A DNA stretch of 64,000 nt. Origin: Gorsachius magnificus. Taxonomy: Eukaryota > Chordata > Aves > Pelecaniformes > Ardeidae. Shown one piece after another: positions 46,021 to 58,800 of the stretch. The stretch's first letter is position 1. Each line of letters begins with the position of its first letter. The translations under genes were made by a program, and so were the position numbers. The notes under the pieces were generated by a model. That model searched no databases. It was not told where the DNA came from and worked only from the letters and a program-made list of their open reading frames with translations. The stretch is taken from assembly GCA_034008185.1 (NCBI GenBank), contig CM067081.1:5517821-5581820 (forward strand), given 5' to 3'.

Positions 46021-49000
46021 GTGGACACCAGAAATAGATTCTGATCTCGGCCAGATCCTGATCCTGGAAACACTATCCTTATCCACAGAGAAAAATAATT
46101 TAACTGATTTTGAATGAATAGCAGTTTATAAAATGGGACTCCTTAATGCAAACTTTCTTCTAAAGACTTTCTGGAACTACTCTGTGTACTTAATTAGGTA
46201 GCATCCTTATGTCTGAATTAATAAGTTAATTACATAGAAACCTTACAGATACAGTAATGTTAGTTAAAGGAATCAGCCCTGTCAATACAAAATGTTAATT
46301 CCGTTAGTTCTGATTTCTGAAGAGCTCCTGATATCTCGATATCATCCTGGTTCCCTGAGAAATCAGTGGAATACTTGCAATGATTTTAAGAGGCACGGAA
46401 CGTCAGAAATAAGCATTTTCTGGTTAGGAATTAAAAACTAGTGTAACACATATATAGCTTATACAGCTTTAAATCAGGCTTTTCTAATCTGAAAGTCAAA
46501 CACAGGCACTATAGAAATTATGATACTGTAGTTACCTAGAGAATTCAGCCCAAGAGGAATCAATTTTATTGTAAAGATCATGTGTTTAATCCACCTCTAC
46601 CTGAGTGCCAGATGGTCAAACCAAAGAATCAACACATTAAGCAGATGGACTTGGTATCTGATTCCCAATTACTAGAGTTGCTTCATGTGGAAGGTTACTT
46701 CTACTGATCAGAGAAAATGACTTGTCCCCAGATGGTGGTGAAAAATTGCTCACTCTGCTCTTTTAGTATTAAAGGTTCCCGCTTATCTTTCAAAGTTAGG
46801 CAGTGGCATTAAAGATTTTATCCAAGTCTTATGGAAGGTAGCGTTTGAGGTTGGTAGGTTTTAGATCAAGCCTTTAAGGTGGATGACAAAAACTTAAGGA
46901 CATGAAGTTGTTGAGGTATGCAAGCCAGGTGACTAGGCTCTACCTAAGTTTGAACAAGAAAAAACACTGAACATGATAGAAGAAACCACAGGGCATAACA
47001 AACTACAGTGTGAGGAGTTGGCCAAAGCTTGCAGAGGTGGATGGATTTCATGGGTGGTTAAAGATGAGTTAGGTGAAAGGCAGCCAAACCCCACAAATAC
47101 ATGGACAGGGGTGCTGAGGGCCTTTTGAGGAATAGAGACTCGCGAGTGCACATAGTCCACACATAGCAGCAGCAGTAAGAGCAGATAGGGTTGAGATTAC
47201 ATGAGTAACCATACCAGAAATATATTTGGGTTCAGATTTAGCAAAACTGGTGCCAATAAGGAGAAACAATTAGATGTAGATTGTTTATTTGTGAAGAGAC
47301 AAGGGCAGAGAAAAGCTGGGTGGAGGAAGAACCAGCACAGAGCAATGGAGAAGCAGTGGGATATGAAATGGGGATAAACTTGAGACCTGACCAGCTAGAG
47401 AGGAAAGCATAGGATGGCCCCATTGATGGTATTGAAGTCCATGTGGCATTTTGCTGCTTCTATTTCTGCAGGTGTGGGTAAAGGTGTGGTTCTCTTTTTG
47501 TGCTGATCTGACTGACCAGCTGTGTTCATATCCAGTGTGTGCATTGGGATTATGCATTCAACCTCATTGATGGCTGGACCCTAAAAAGGGACAAGCAGCA
47601 GCCTCCCGTCTAGCAGGCCAGAAGAGGAGGAATCCTCAGGTCTCAAAGACCAGCAGATGTGTCTTTAACAAAACTGTCAAAAGACTTAAAATAATCTTAG
47701 TAGATAATATAGGACAATAGAGCTGAAAACAATAGAGCTCTATGAAAAGCAATAAAGCTCCATTAAACCTTGTTCAGGCTTATACAGACAACCATGCATT
47801 AGTTACCAGCTGTACATAACTATTTAGTCAAAGCATCTATTTCAGTGACAATTCCCCATCAAAGGGATAAATGGAAGTATTGTTGTGATGGATTCAACAA
47901 GTTGGCTCTATAGATTTCTGCGCATCCAGAGGTTAGAAGTGGGTATTATTCTGAATGTAGCTCATGCTTTCCCAAAGCTGACACAATTGAACTGGATGCC
48001 CAAGTCCCTTCCCCCAACTCATATGCTCATGACATTTGCATTAACTCACAGTCTAGAAATGAGAGACTATTTGTCTCGATACCCAGATTAAAATAAATAT
48101 ATAAATATTATATTTGTGTATATATATATATGCACACACAATTCTTGTGTCTCTATATAAAAAATCATTATATGTCTTCTTTTTGGGTCAAACCCAAATG
48201 CACACTTTCTTATCAAGTAATATGTATTTCCTTTAAAAAGAGCATCCAAGCCAAAAAACCCCATTTAAATTAACTGAAAACTATACCGTTCATTTTAACG
48301 TTGTTTCTTCATTTCAAACACCATCACGGTTCTGAAACTGTTAATTTATGAAACAGAATTCCTATTTCAAAACAAAGAATTAAAAGACTTGCAATGAGCA
48401 TCAATCCTTGGAACCTGTAAAGATTTTCCTCTTCCTGTTTTTGACGATGGTTATTCCCTGAAATAGCAAATTTTGTGAATGTAGTCTCAATCCCTCGCAA
48501 ATTACCTCTCCCAAATCTCCCTCTAACCTCACACCCCCACCCTCTGTGCCACCTGTGTATCTGTAATTATCTTCAGGGGAACAAAGATGAAAACTTACAC
48601 GACTGTTGGGAGAGTGCAGATCATCTGGCATCAGGCGGATGTACGATGTACTGCTCATCACGCTTCAGGGGGTTTTATAAATAGCAATGAAATTTTACTC
48701 CCCAGCCCTACTGCTAAACTTGGTCCAATTGTAATTAAATCCAACCTTTCGTTGTTAAAACAGGTCAGGTTTCTAAACTACATCAGTTTCACAGACTGGT
48801 ATTTCTGTTCAATGACCGGGTTTAGACAGGCAAGAGCCACTGCTTCTCTTCATCCTAAGGGACTGCTTTAGTTTCATACAAATATGGCCTATAAAAGTAA
48901 AGGATAAAATAACCTTTTTGCCAGAAAAGGCTGGAGAAAGTCAATTCCCCTTTGTAAGTAAAGGGTAAAGACCAGGTTATTTAGTTCTTTTGAGGAACAG

Positions 49001-52000
49001 TTTGCATCTGTTTCAGGTGCATCTGCCAGCAGAGATAATTTTAAATGCAAGCACTTTGCAACTTTGACAGTGATACTAGTTAGAAAATGCTGGAACACAA
49101 ACACCACAATACATTCAAAAATCTGAAAGGAAATTGCAGTGATCGAGAATGGAAGAAAAATATTTCTTTATTGAAGATGTGTATTTTCTTTGGCTAAATA
49201 TCCTGTTGAAATTGTCTTAGCTCAGTAGCCAGTGACTGCTGTGTTTGTATTAAAATGGAGGCAATAAAGAATATAATAGTAAAGATAATATAATTCTTCT
49301 ATAAATGTAAACTACTTTAGAGTAGAAATAATGAAGACTTTTCTTACACAGAATCATTGTCTGGGGAGGCAGCGAGGGTACAGGGCAATGCTGCAGCTGT
49401 GTGATGGAGATGGCATTGCCTTGCAGATTTACTGCACCACGTCATAAGCAGATAGAGGAGAAATGCAAACGGCTTTTTTAGGTGAGCAGGTGAGACATGA
49501 CATTGACCAGACACTATAAAGATAGTTTACAAAAAGAGAGAGGGTTGGTATGACCTTCTCCTGACTCTCACGTTATTTATTCTATAATGACAGGTTAGTG
49601 ATGCTCTATGGCAATGACCCCAGATCAGTTCAGGAGTATCCGTGGCTCCCAAGAGACTCACTTGAAAGAACCCCTCTTTCTGTGCAATCATTCACTGCAT
49701 CTCAGAGTGGTGTAAGAAGTAAGGCTATGATAGAAACTTTATTACTGATATTACTGATATCTTCATTCCCAGGCAGACCTGACTCCCTGGGATAGAGGAG
49801 AAGCAGCAATGGGAAGGCAAAGGAGACCAAGAGCTGACAGGCAAAGGAGGGGGAGGCAGGGAGCAGAAGTGGTGGAGTGGCAAATGGAGATATTTATAGT
49901 GGCTTTAAGGCCTCCTGCTTCAGGGGGAAATTTTCTCTGTGGGTCTGGAAAGTGTCTCTGATGAGTCCCAGAGTCAGACAGGGCTTGGAGCTGGGTCTGT
50001 CTGCACCTCCTCCTTAAACAGAGGGCCCCAAAAAACACCAAAAGGCCTTGACAAACCTGACGCTAAGTTTTATAATGATATAAAGGAGATCTTCAAACTT
50101 TGTAAAACAGAGAAACCACAGCACATATTTAGTAAAAAAGTAAAAGGGTTTGAAACAAATCCCCTCCTGTCCAGTCTCTCTCATAAGAGGCCCCTTTCTT
50201 CCCACCTTCCCTCTACAAGCTCTGGGTCAAGAGCCTTGCCATTCTTTCCATCACTCTGCCCCCTGGTTGTGTGTTTGCACCACTGGCTCCCAGTGCTTGC
50301 AGCAGCCCACCTCTCTCCCCATTTGCCCCATTCTGCTCTGTCACTCTCCTGGAAGAAATAACCTTGCCCCGGTCTGGGGTGCAGCATCCTCCTGTCCTGC
50401 TTCTCAATCATGTTCAGTGAAAGAACATTAACAGACGAACACTGACCCCAGCATCCTCTGCATCTGCTGCCTGGGCTGCAGGGATTCCTGGCAGGGTGCT
50501 AGGCAGGGGATGCCTCCTTATGTAGTCACATGGAAGACATGACACTGGAAACTCCAAGCCCTATAGAACAGGGGATGGAGTCCAGCTGGGATATGCTGCA
50601 CAGTTAACGTATCACCAGACACCTATATCCAGGAAACTGAATCCCGCCCTTCTGTCTATGATTAAGTAATAAGAGTACAGCAGTTCTTCCCCTGCATTTG
50701 CTCTACCCAGTTGATTACAGTTGGATAAAAAGAGTTGGATGTTGTTTTCTTGTTCCTTTGCATATGTTTTTCTGCAGTGTTAATGCATTTGGAGAAACTG
50801 CAGTTGCAGAACTTTCCCAGAGTTGTGACCATGTCTATGTATTTTAAATTAAGATTTTGCAAGGCAGGAAGGATTTCTACAGTTGTATACTCTGCCTCCA
50901 TGCTTAGGACAGGCCAATGATTTGAAGAGAGGAAACTATATATATATAAACCCCAATGCTTTATTCTGGGAGACATCCATTAAAAATGAGTGTGCTATGG
51001 AAATAGTGCAAATAATTGAGAAGAGCACATGCACATAAAAGAAAGTAAGGATTTAAAATCTTTCTTATCATGTTCTGCAACATCTCATGTAGTGGAACAA
51101 AGGGAAAAGTTTGAAATTTTTACTTTATGGCATAAGTTATTTAGCACCAAGTAGTCTCTTACACAGGAAGCAAAGCCTATCAGCATTGAATCATGAGAGA
51201 AAGTTTGGTAGTTTGTCCAAATTTGGATGCAAATTAATATAATCATATAAGATTTTCTTCCCTTCCCATCCATGGAAAAAAACATCCATGGGCATATTCA
51301 AACTATTCACTATTTTGAATATGGCCCAGCCAGAAGAAATTGCTAAATTCATTGTTACTAAGCTGGACTTCCTATATATCATAAGCCATGAAATGTCACC
51401 TAATATACCTCTAAATTGATCTTATGGTCAGTCATCAGGTGATCAATCTGTTGTTTAGGGCAAATATGATCCAGATACGACCCATACGCATATGGGGAAG
51501 GAAGGACAATTTTATCCTCCTGATCCCTAGCTGAGGTCCAAAACGTGTGATAATACTCTTGGAATACGTCAAGTACTAAAAAACATGTAAGGACAGAATT
51601 TCCTGGTTTAATCCCCACTCTTAAAAGAAGGTAATCACTGAGGATGCTCTGAAAGCCTACATTTCTCTACCCACAGTAGCATATAAATAAGTATATGAAA
51701 AACCTCAAATGCCTCTCTTAGAAACTTCTTACATGAACAGTTGGCCGTAAGACAAGGACAAAAGTGAGAGTCAACTTTATATGACTAGCTAGCTAAAGTA
51801 TGACTGCAAGTTGCTTGTGTGGTGGTATAAAATCCTTATCAGTTTTGTTTTTTTAATGTCAAGCCTCTCCTCAAAAGAAAAGACACCAGCAGACACCCAG
51901 TTTCATGTCACATGGATGTAAAAAAAAATTGTGTGAAAACAGTTAGAAAAAAATCAGTACATTTAATATTCATGGGGTGTGCTCCAAGCTCAGAAACAGC

Positions 52001-53004
52001 TCCGAGGTGGACAGAGGGACCGTAGCTGACCAGGGTTCAGGGCTTGTATATAAATATCGAGATTAACACATCTTAGAGTTTCTTCTTCCTACTCTGTGTA
52101 AATATGTACTTCTCATCATTCAGTTCATAAATTGTCTTGTTGATAAGGATGTTGTTACAATGCTGGATTGGAAATAGGGAAAGTATTCAATTGCCTAAAT
52201 ACTGAAGTGGTGTTTTAGACAGGCCAGGATATCCAAAACATTCCCATGGAGCTGGTAGATATGACTGGGTATCTTCTGGAACAGCAACTCGAGACCAAAT
52301 GGGATCTGCCATGGAATTTTCCGTAAAAGTAGACAACTAATTTTAAGCAACTGAAACCCATCCTGTGGGACGTGAGTGAGAATGGTGAAAAACATTTTAT
52401 CAGACATGCCTCAAATGCTGCACCAGCTTTGGCTAGCTGCAAAACTCTGTTTAGCACAAGCAGTAACTTAACGCATTTTTTTTTTGAAGATATTTGATAC
52501 TTAAAAGAGATAAGATTTTGGTTTTTTATTTGAAATAATAATGTCTGGAAAATTTTGGATGAAATATATTCATTGTGGAAGGAGACAGTCTCCTCCAGGA
52601 GGTAAGTCAGTACCTTTAAGATTTAATTTGTCCTCTAAAGGGAGTCAAGGGTGACAATATTACCAAATTAAATGCTTCAGGCAATGCCAGCAGTGAAGTT
52701 GTGCGAATTCAAGAGATAATGTTTCACCAAAATTCACTAAAAAACCAGGATTGGATTTAGCAGGCTAAAGCATGCATTTCTTCTCAGAGTGAAGGCACTT
52801 TGAGAGAAAAAGGACAATATCAGTGCAGGGCTGGAGCAAGTCATTTGTTGTTGCTTTTGTGTATTTCAGCAAAGGTTGCCATCTTTCTTTTCTTCCAGTT
52901 GAAGGAACTAATTTTGGCCACTCTCCCCAGCCTCTGTGCCCCAGGAATACATCAGTAATTCCCATGTCTCCCAAGCAGATATTTTTTCTTCAACGCAATA
53001 GAGA
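46021..53004. other. Long non-coding stretch, no transposon recognised
   Basis: About 7 kb with no supported gene, LTR or CR1 fragment. It holds only small TA/CA repeats (48119-48141 and about 50938-50949) and a few degenerate short repeats (for example CAATAGAGCT units near 47714-47740). It is the longest stretch in the window without an identifiable element. Confidence 0.5.
48119..48141. repeat. (TA)n(CA)n dinucleotide repeat
   Basis: TATATATATATAT followed by GCACACACA. Confidence 0.85.
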
Positions 53005-53044
53005 ATAAATAGTGTTTATTCTACATAAATAGTGGTTATTCTAC
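53005..53044. repeat. 20-bp tandem duplication beside CR1
   Basis: ATAAATAGTGTTTATTCTAC (53005-53024) is followed directly by ATAAATAGTGGTTATTCTAC (53025-53044), one mismatch. It abuts the 5' end of the CR1 fragment that follows. Confidence 0.92.
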
Positions 53045-53595
53045 TACAGAAACATTGTGGCCAGCAGGACTAGGGAAGTCATCCTTCCCCTGTACTGGGC
53101 ACTGGTGGGGCCGCCCCTCAAGTGCTGTGTTCAGTGTTGGGCCCCTCACTCCCAGAAGGACATGGAGGGGCTGGAGCATGTCCAGAGAAGGGCAATGAAG
53201 CTGGTTGCCCAAGGCTGATGGGGAGCAGTTGGGGGAGCTGGGGGTGTTCAGCCTGGAGAAGAGGAGGCTGAGGGGAGCCCTTATCGCCCCCTACAGTTGC
53301 CTGACAGGAGGCTGTAGCCAGGTAGTTGTCGGTCTGTTTTGCCAAGTAACAAGTGACAGGACAAAAGAAAATGGCCTCAAGTTGCACCACGGCAGGTTTA
53401 GGTTGGACATCAGGAAAAAATTTTTCACCTAAAGGTTTTTCAAGCACTGGAATGGTCTGCCAGGGAAGTGGTTGAGTCCCCATCCCTGGAGGTGACAACG
53501 GGCAGACAGGTGCTTGGGACATGGTTTAGAGGTGGACAGGTACGATGGGACTTGATGATCTTAAAGGTCTTTTCCAACCAAATGATTCTATAATG
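53045..53595 (+). mobile_element. CR1 LINE 3' part (ORF2 C-terminus plus 3' UTR)
   Basis: A plus-strand CR1, 5'-truncated close to the same ORF2 position (ATTGTGGCCAGCAGGACTAG) at which the ORF2 part of the nested element at 13.19 kb begins. It ends at CAACCAAATGATTCTATAATG. ORF2 residues recognisable in frames around 53049-53500 include a degenerate [10 protein letters not shown] segment, then [26 protein letters not shown] and WNGLPGKW-like codons, with several frame changes. The 3' UTR has CTTGATGATCTTAAAGGTCT, then TTTCCAACC, the same type as at 13.7 and 14.9 kb. It is moderately diverged and inactive. Confidence 0.95.
53205..53432 (+). pseudogene. CR1 ORF2 C-terminal remnant
   Basis: A 75-codon frame with [37 protein letters not shown] and [16 protein letters not shown], all matching the CR1 ORF2 C-terminus. 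The ATG at its start is incidental. A stop at CACCTAAAGG replaces the family's FFT(E/V)RV continuation. There are no catalytic motifs. Confidence 0.9.
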
Positions 53596-56500
53596 TAGGG
53601 AGGCAGGAGTGCTTCACTGATATTAAAAAGCAAATCTATAAAAATTGATTAAATGGCTAATTAGAACTTTTCTGAAATCAGTGGTAAGTACACAGTTTGC
53701 CTGGTAATTGGTAAGATACACACACTGCCTGAGCACAATGTTCCCACTTAGGCACAGCAACAAGCCATTAATTGATAGATTGCTGGGAGTTGTAGTAAAG
53801 ATTTTGTTGTTGTTGTTAAAGAGTCTTTATAAAATTATGCTCTGTGAATATATAAATCAAAGTAAAATTAAATTTTTCAGATATAAATCTCATCTTCAGT
53901 TTGCAACTTGATTGATTATATTTTGGTAAAAGATCAACACAGTCGGAAGAGCTCCTTTTTACTCTTCTCTCTACTTGCCTTGACTAGCAACCCAAGGTAC
54001 TGACAGGGCAGAAAGTTCAGTTTTATTTTTCTTTCCCCTTCTAATTCTTTTTCCCCGTGGTAAATCTAAAAAAGATATGAGCTTAAAAGAAACTACAAAA
54101 TGTCTGGTAATACTTAAGTATCATGTAGTGCACACAAAAGTTTCTCAGAACTGGCAGTGACTTCCTCACTTGTCACTGAGTTTTTGGTTTATTCCTTTTT
54201 TTTTTTTTTAATGTTACTTAGCACTTAAGGAAGACCAAAGAACTTCTTATATGATATTGGATTTATAGCAGGGAACAAACCTGTATATGAGACTAAGAGG
54301 CAACGTGTTCAGATCTCCCAAACAGTCCTTCTTTGAATGAAAACTCCATTCAGTCTGGCCACTCCATGAAAAGGTCATTATACATCAATTTATCCATTTT
54401 GCCTTGAAATACATGGAATGACCAAAGTAACAATGTTACAGCAGAATAACTGCATAGGTACTGTGGAGTTGACCTGTATATGCACAGCAAATGATGTTTC
54501 AGACATAGGATTTCCCCAGTTTTCCCAGATGCAAGATATGATCCTTTGTAAGAGTGACCTACAGATAGAGTGTGCAGATTTAACACATACTGTTTCTTAG
54601 GGACTTACCTCCATGGCATAGTGCAAGGTGCAACCACAACCTATTGCATGATCTTTTAATTTATGGGCAGAAGAGAACTGTGGCATGTGAAGGGTAACAA
54701 GTAGTTTCATGACCATTATGGTGGTTGTTTTGATACTGGTCCATTAAGAACATAATAATAAAGGTAAACAATTTCATTTTAGCCAATACTTAGTAACAGC
54801 TCACCTGTGCTAAGCAGAGTTTGAATGCATGACCCTGCAGCAGGAAACTTTTTTTTTGGTCTGTCCTAAAGTCCGTCCTTATTGGAAACTGAAAACAATT
54901 CCTTTTTTTTTTTTATGTATTTTTGTTTCCATTGCAGAAATACTAAATGACCGTCTGTAACTTTTCTACAGTATAAACTCACTTAATTACTTCTGAATAA
55001 GAAATCACTGTCCTTGGAGCTTAATTAGATGTTTTATAGACCACGACTGCAGGGTGTTCATTTCTATAAGGAAGACAGAAAACACTGTAAAAAAATATAA
55101 AATTTGACTTCAGACATACTGAACAGTTTAGTTTGGGTGATTGAAGATGAAAGGCTGAGACTGCTGTCCACTGTCTGTATCCATCTGGCGTGGGTCTGCA
55201 CCTTAGCTCGTTACCAAAGTTCCCTTTTTTGTCACTGGAGAGAGGTATGTCTATGCTGTGATTCATCTGACCTTTCTTGGCTGGCTGTGATGAGATGAAC
55301 TGAACCCTTGGAGTGCCCATATGCTGTGAAATGAGCCTAATGTGACTGGGGCAGGTGCAGACACCCACACTCTGAGTGTCTGCATCACTCATGTGAATTC
55401 CTCCCTTTGCAATAACTTCATTTTCTGGTGGCCCTATTCCTAAATCTACTATGGGGCCTCTAGTGTCCCAGCCAACTTGTCTGGTGATAAAGAGGACCAG
55501 ATATTCTGTTATTTTTCTCTTCCTGATCATTTAGCGGCACATTTTCTCTCTCAGTTTTTCCCCATCGTTTTATATTCCCTGGTGCCTTCAGAGGCAGGGG
55601 CTGTCCCTCCTGTTGTTATCACCTGACAACAAAATTTAGTCTGGAGATTTTAAAAACACCTTAAGTCGATGAATCCCTAAATTTTTTGAAATTTCATTCT
55701 CCTAACGGTAAAGCTCTGGACTCGGAGTCAAAATATGTGGATTCATATGCCTCAGACTTCCTTTTGCCCAATGGGTGGCTCAGCACAGTGGAAGATGTAC
55801 CCATTTCATTCAGTTCTGCAATAGGCACATGAGAATCAAAATTACAAATCAGAAGCCTGGAGGCAACGCTGCTTGAATACTGCAATTTTTCTGGGTGTAG
55901 ATCTTAGAATAGATGCTCAAATTCCCTCTAAATGGTCAGAGCCATTGACGTAAGTTGTCGCAAGAGTGCTAGTGATGGTAGAATGAGAGTAAAAAGAGAG
56001 TTTTTTTTCTTTTAATTAATTTTATTCTGATTTATAAACTATGTGGGTTAAAAATTCCCATCTTTTATTTTAACTGAAGGTTCTTTTGCTATATAAATTT
56101 GTGGTAAGCAAAAATCAGGGGAAAAAAAAGAAAAAAAAAAGCCACATTCTTTTAAGGGGTTACACAGAAAAAATAAGTTCCTAAACTTCCTCAGATTGGA
56201 AATATTGTGTTGAAAACTGGAAATTTTCTGTGTTTAGATTTTTCATCCCACAATAGTTCTTTTTTTTTTTAATTTTGCTCTTTACATACAGACTGGAATT
56301 TTCAGTGGAAACACCTTCAACTACATCTATTCTTAAGATTCTTGGGCATGGCTTTTCACAGTACCAATGAGAACTGTCACTTCTGGAAGGCTCATGGCTC
56401 ATCTCTACTGCAGGAAAACTTATCCAAATTACATAACTATATGGATGTAAAATGACTTAAAGTAAGCTAAATTATATCCACATTGATTTCCTATAATAGT

Positions 56501-57456
56501 ATTTACATTGCTTTGTTGAACCATTAAAAATTAATTTGGATTTATTTTCTTGTGATCTCCTGTGCAAACAAATTCGTACAAAAAGAGGCAATTGCTCATC
56601 TTTGGGTTGGCACGTATCTAATCTATCTGCCTGGATATTTAGCATGCACTCGGTCATGACAGATTAAAAACTTTTAAAAGATACATGGACAAAAGCAGTG
56701 AACCTACAAGTTTTATCTGCCTGTGGTCTGCATAAAGATAATATTCCAGTGCTCACCAGAGTACAATAAGTACTTGCTAAGTCCTACAGAGAGGTGGTGT
56801 GGTCATGGGTCACCTCTGCCCATGCTCTAAGCTGCAAAGCCTGTGAAGGTCAATTAGAGGAGCTGCCCCAGGGTCTGTCCTACACTAAGTTTGCTCAGAC
56901 TTTTTGCTATTCTTAGTAAGGTCAAAACAGATTCTAGCCTTGAAACAGTTCACTTTCTCATAGACAGTGGGTGGAGGCAGTTTATTCGTGTCTGAACCTA
57001 GGAGCAGATACACTGCATTAACTTGAATTTGGAGTTATATCCACCTGGCCATGCAGTTTTTGGTCTGCCTGTAAATACGCAGCGCGTGTTTACCTCTGCA
57101 CTCGGTGTGCTGCGAAACACACGTAAGTGGGAATTTAGGCAAGGGAGAACTACAGCTAAATGGCAAACGGCCAACAGGTCAAAGGCAAAGCAGAGTTCCT
57201 CAAAGACTTGAAAGGAGGACAAGGAACCTGATCAGGTGTAAATTACAGCCATAGGCATGATGCAAGAGAAGGCAGAAGGCCAGTGAAGTGGGAAATGCAA
57301 GAGCTGAAGTAAGGGATAATGAAAATCTGTACAACCATACAGGTTTTTTAAAGGAGAGAAAGACAGGTCTGAACAGTGCTTTGGGCTGGCACATTTGATA
57401 GGATGGTCAGTGTTAAAAGACGTAAAATGAAAGACTTTTTTTTTTTTCAAATTAAA
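53596..57456. other. Non-coding stretch, longest non-transposon ORF here
   Basis: No supported gene. A minus-strand frame at 55530-55021 (169 codons) is the longest outside CR1 but has no domain, no signal and no known similarity by eye. There is a TTG microsatellite near 53804-53818, T-runs at about 54198-54211 and 56262-56271, and a 9-bp inverted repeat at 55356-55384. Confidence 0.5.
55356..55384. other. Perfect 9-bp inverted repeat (hairpin)
   Basis: TGCAGACAC (55356-55364) and GTGTCTGCA (55376-55384) are perfect inverted copies separated by 11 bases. There is no T-run and no neighbouring gene. Confidence 0.85.
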
Positions 57457-57548
57457 TTCCTTCCTTCCTTCCTTCCTTCCTTCCTTCTTCCCTTCCTTTC
57501 TCCCTCCCTCCCTCTCTCCCTCCTTCCCTCCCTCCCTCTTCCCCCCCT
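57457..57548. repeat. Pure polypyrimidine tract, (TTCC)n then (CCCT)n, 92 bp
   Basis: Begins with about seven TTCC units and passes into CCCT/CTCC units, ending in a C-run. There are no purines on the plus strand. A separate T-run precedes it at 57436-57447. Confidence 0.95.
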
Positions 57549-58189
57549 GTTCTACAGGAAAAATTCACATCTACGACTCAACCTCTATTAAAATTACAGA
57601 ACTGAATATAAGCACCTGGCTTAGCTGATATACCTTTTTTCCTATGACCATTCCTTTGCCCAATAATAATTAAATACTGCAGGTGACACTGGAAACAGGA
57701 TTGTTCACTTGCACTTGGGAAAGTATCTTACATTTCCTTTTGCTTCCCAGAAGAGACATCTGCCCATGGAAGGCCGGGCACAATTGCCCTGTTCCTCTGA
57801 ACAGCCGGGCCTTGCAAGCTGTGAGAGCAACTCAGCATTTCATGGAGGACGGTGCAAGCAATATTTTAACTACTCATCTTGTGTTCTGTGAATGGAGGAT
57901 GATTGCTTTGGTAAATTGCCTTTTGTGCTATCATTTGTTCTTCTTGCTGAAGGGAGAGGCAGTCCTGGGGCTTCTGAGGGCAAGCAGCAAGAACCAGTTT
58001 CTTTCTCCTGTGTCATAGTTTCTCAGACAAAATGTGCAATACACTTTTTGTCGTAATAGGTTACACACTTTCCTCACTGCCTAGAAGAATGAAATCATTG
58101 ATTGCTTTTCTAAGACTGCCTTGGCAAAAATGTATGTAAGTATTGATTTGGAGCAACCCAGAGCAGAACAAAGTATAGGATCACCAGAA
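57549..58189. other. Non-coding stretch, nothing identified
   Basis: A 111-codon frame (57683-58018) overlaps a 60-codon frame in another phase. Neither shows a domain. Confidence 0.5.
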
Positions 58190-58800
58190 ACATCACTTGA
58201 TTTTGGAGGTCTTTGTGTCTAGGGTACCAGCAACTGGAGGGAACGCAAGTGCATATGGCAGTGTGTCATTGCCAGCAAATGTCAAGCAGGACTAGCTGGT
58301 GAGTAGGGTGGATTGGCCATGAGCCAGTGTGGCATATGGGTAACTGGGAGTGAGACAGCTGGAGGACTTGGCTACTGGAGGGACTGGGGGTCCAGGCCAA
58401 TGGCTGGAGAGACTGTAGGGTTTGGGAGTTGACTGAGGTAGGAGCTTGTGTATGTGTGTGTCTCTAAAGGGGACAAGTGGGTGACTGGTGATCCAGGGGC
58501 AGCTACCAGGCAGGCTGAGGCCACTTACTGGACAGATCCACATTGTACATATCTTTGTGTATAGATTTTTTTCTAACTAATGGCTTTTCCCCTAGCTAGA
58601 GGACGTGATGAGGCTGTTGGTGCTGTTTGTGTTCATGTGAATGCTGAAGTCTACCTGACTGAGTTTCGTATGGCTAAGCATGTATTTCTTTGAAATACTC
58701 ACTCCTGGCTGGACCTGGGGACATGGAGCTGCATCTGCCTCACTTCTTTTGGGTTACTGATCTCAGCAACCCCTGACAGCATGCACGTAAAGTTGGGTGA
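58190..58800 (+). repeat. Candidate old LTR-like or other dispersed repeat
   Basis: The stretch is G-rich and built of short recurring phrases (ACTGGAGGGA, GGACTGGGGG, TGGCTGGAGAG, GGTGACTGGTGATCCAGG), then GTGTATGTGTGTGTCTCTAA, and ends with CTGGACCTGGGGACATGGAG, GGGTTACTGATCTCAGCAAC and CCCTGACAG. I have an impression of an old avian LTR-type repeat with similar phrases but cannot name it. No TG...CA borders or target-site duplication could be fixed. Both orientation and limits are provisional. Confidence 0.35.

Noticed and set aside
45999..46073. Processed pseudogene on the minus strand with a 22-bp A-tail
   Set aside because: The sequence next to the T-run does not resemble any known RNA or coding sequence, and no target-site duplication was found.
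55021..55530. Minus-strand open frame of 169 codons, the longest outside CR1
   Set aside because: No recognisable domain, no repeat or signal features, and it ends in AT-rich sequence coding for Phe/Ile-rich residues. A frame of this size can arise by chance in 64 kb read in six frames.
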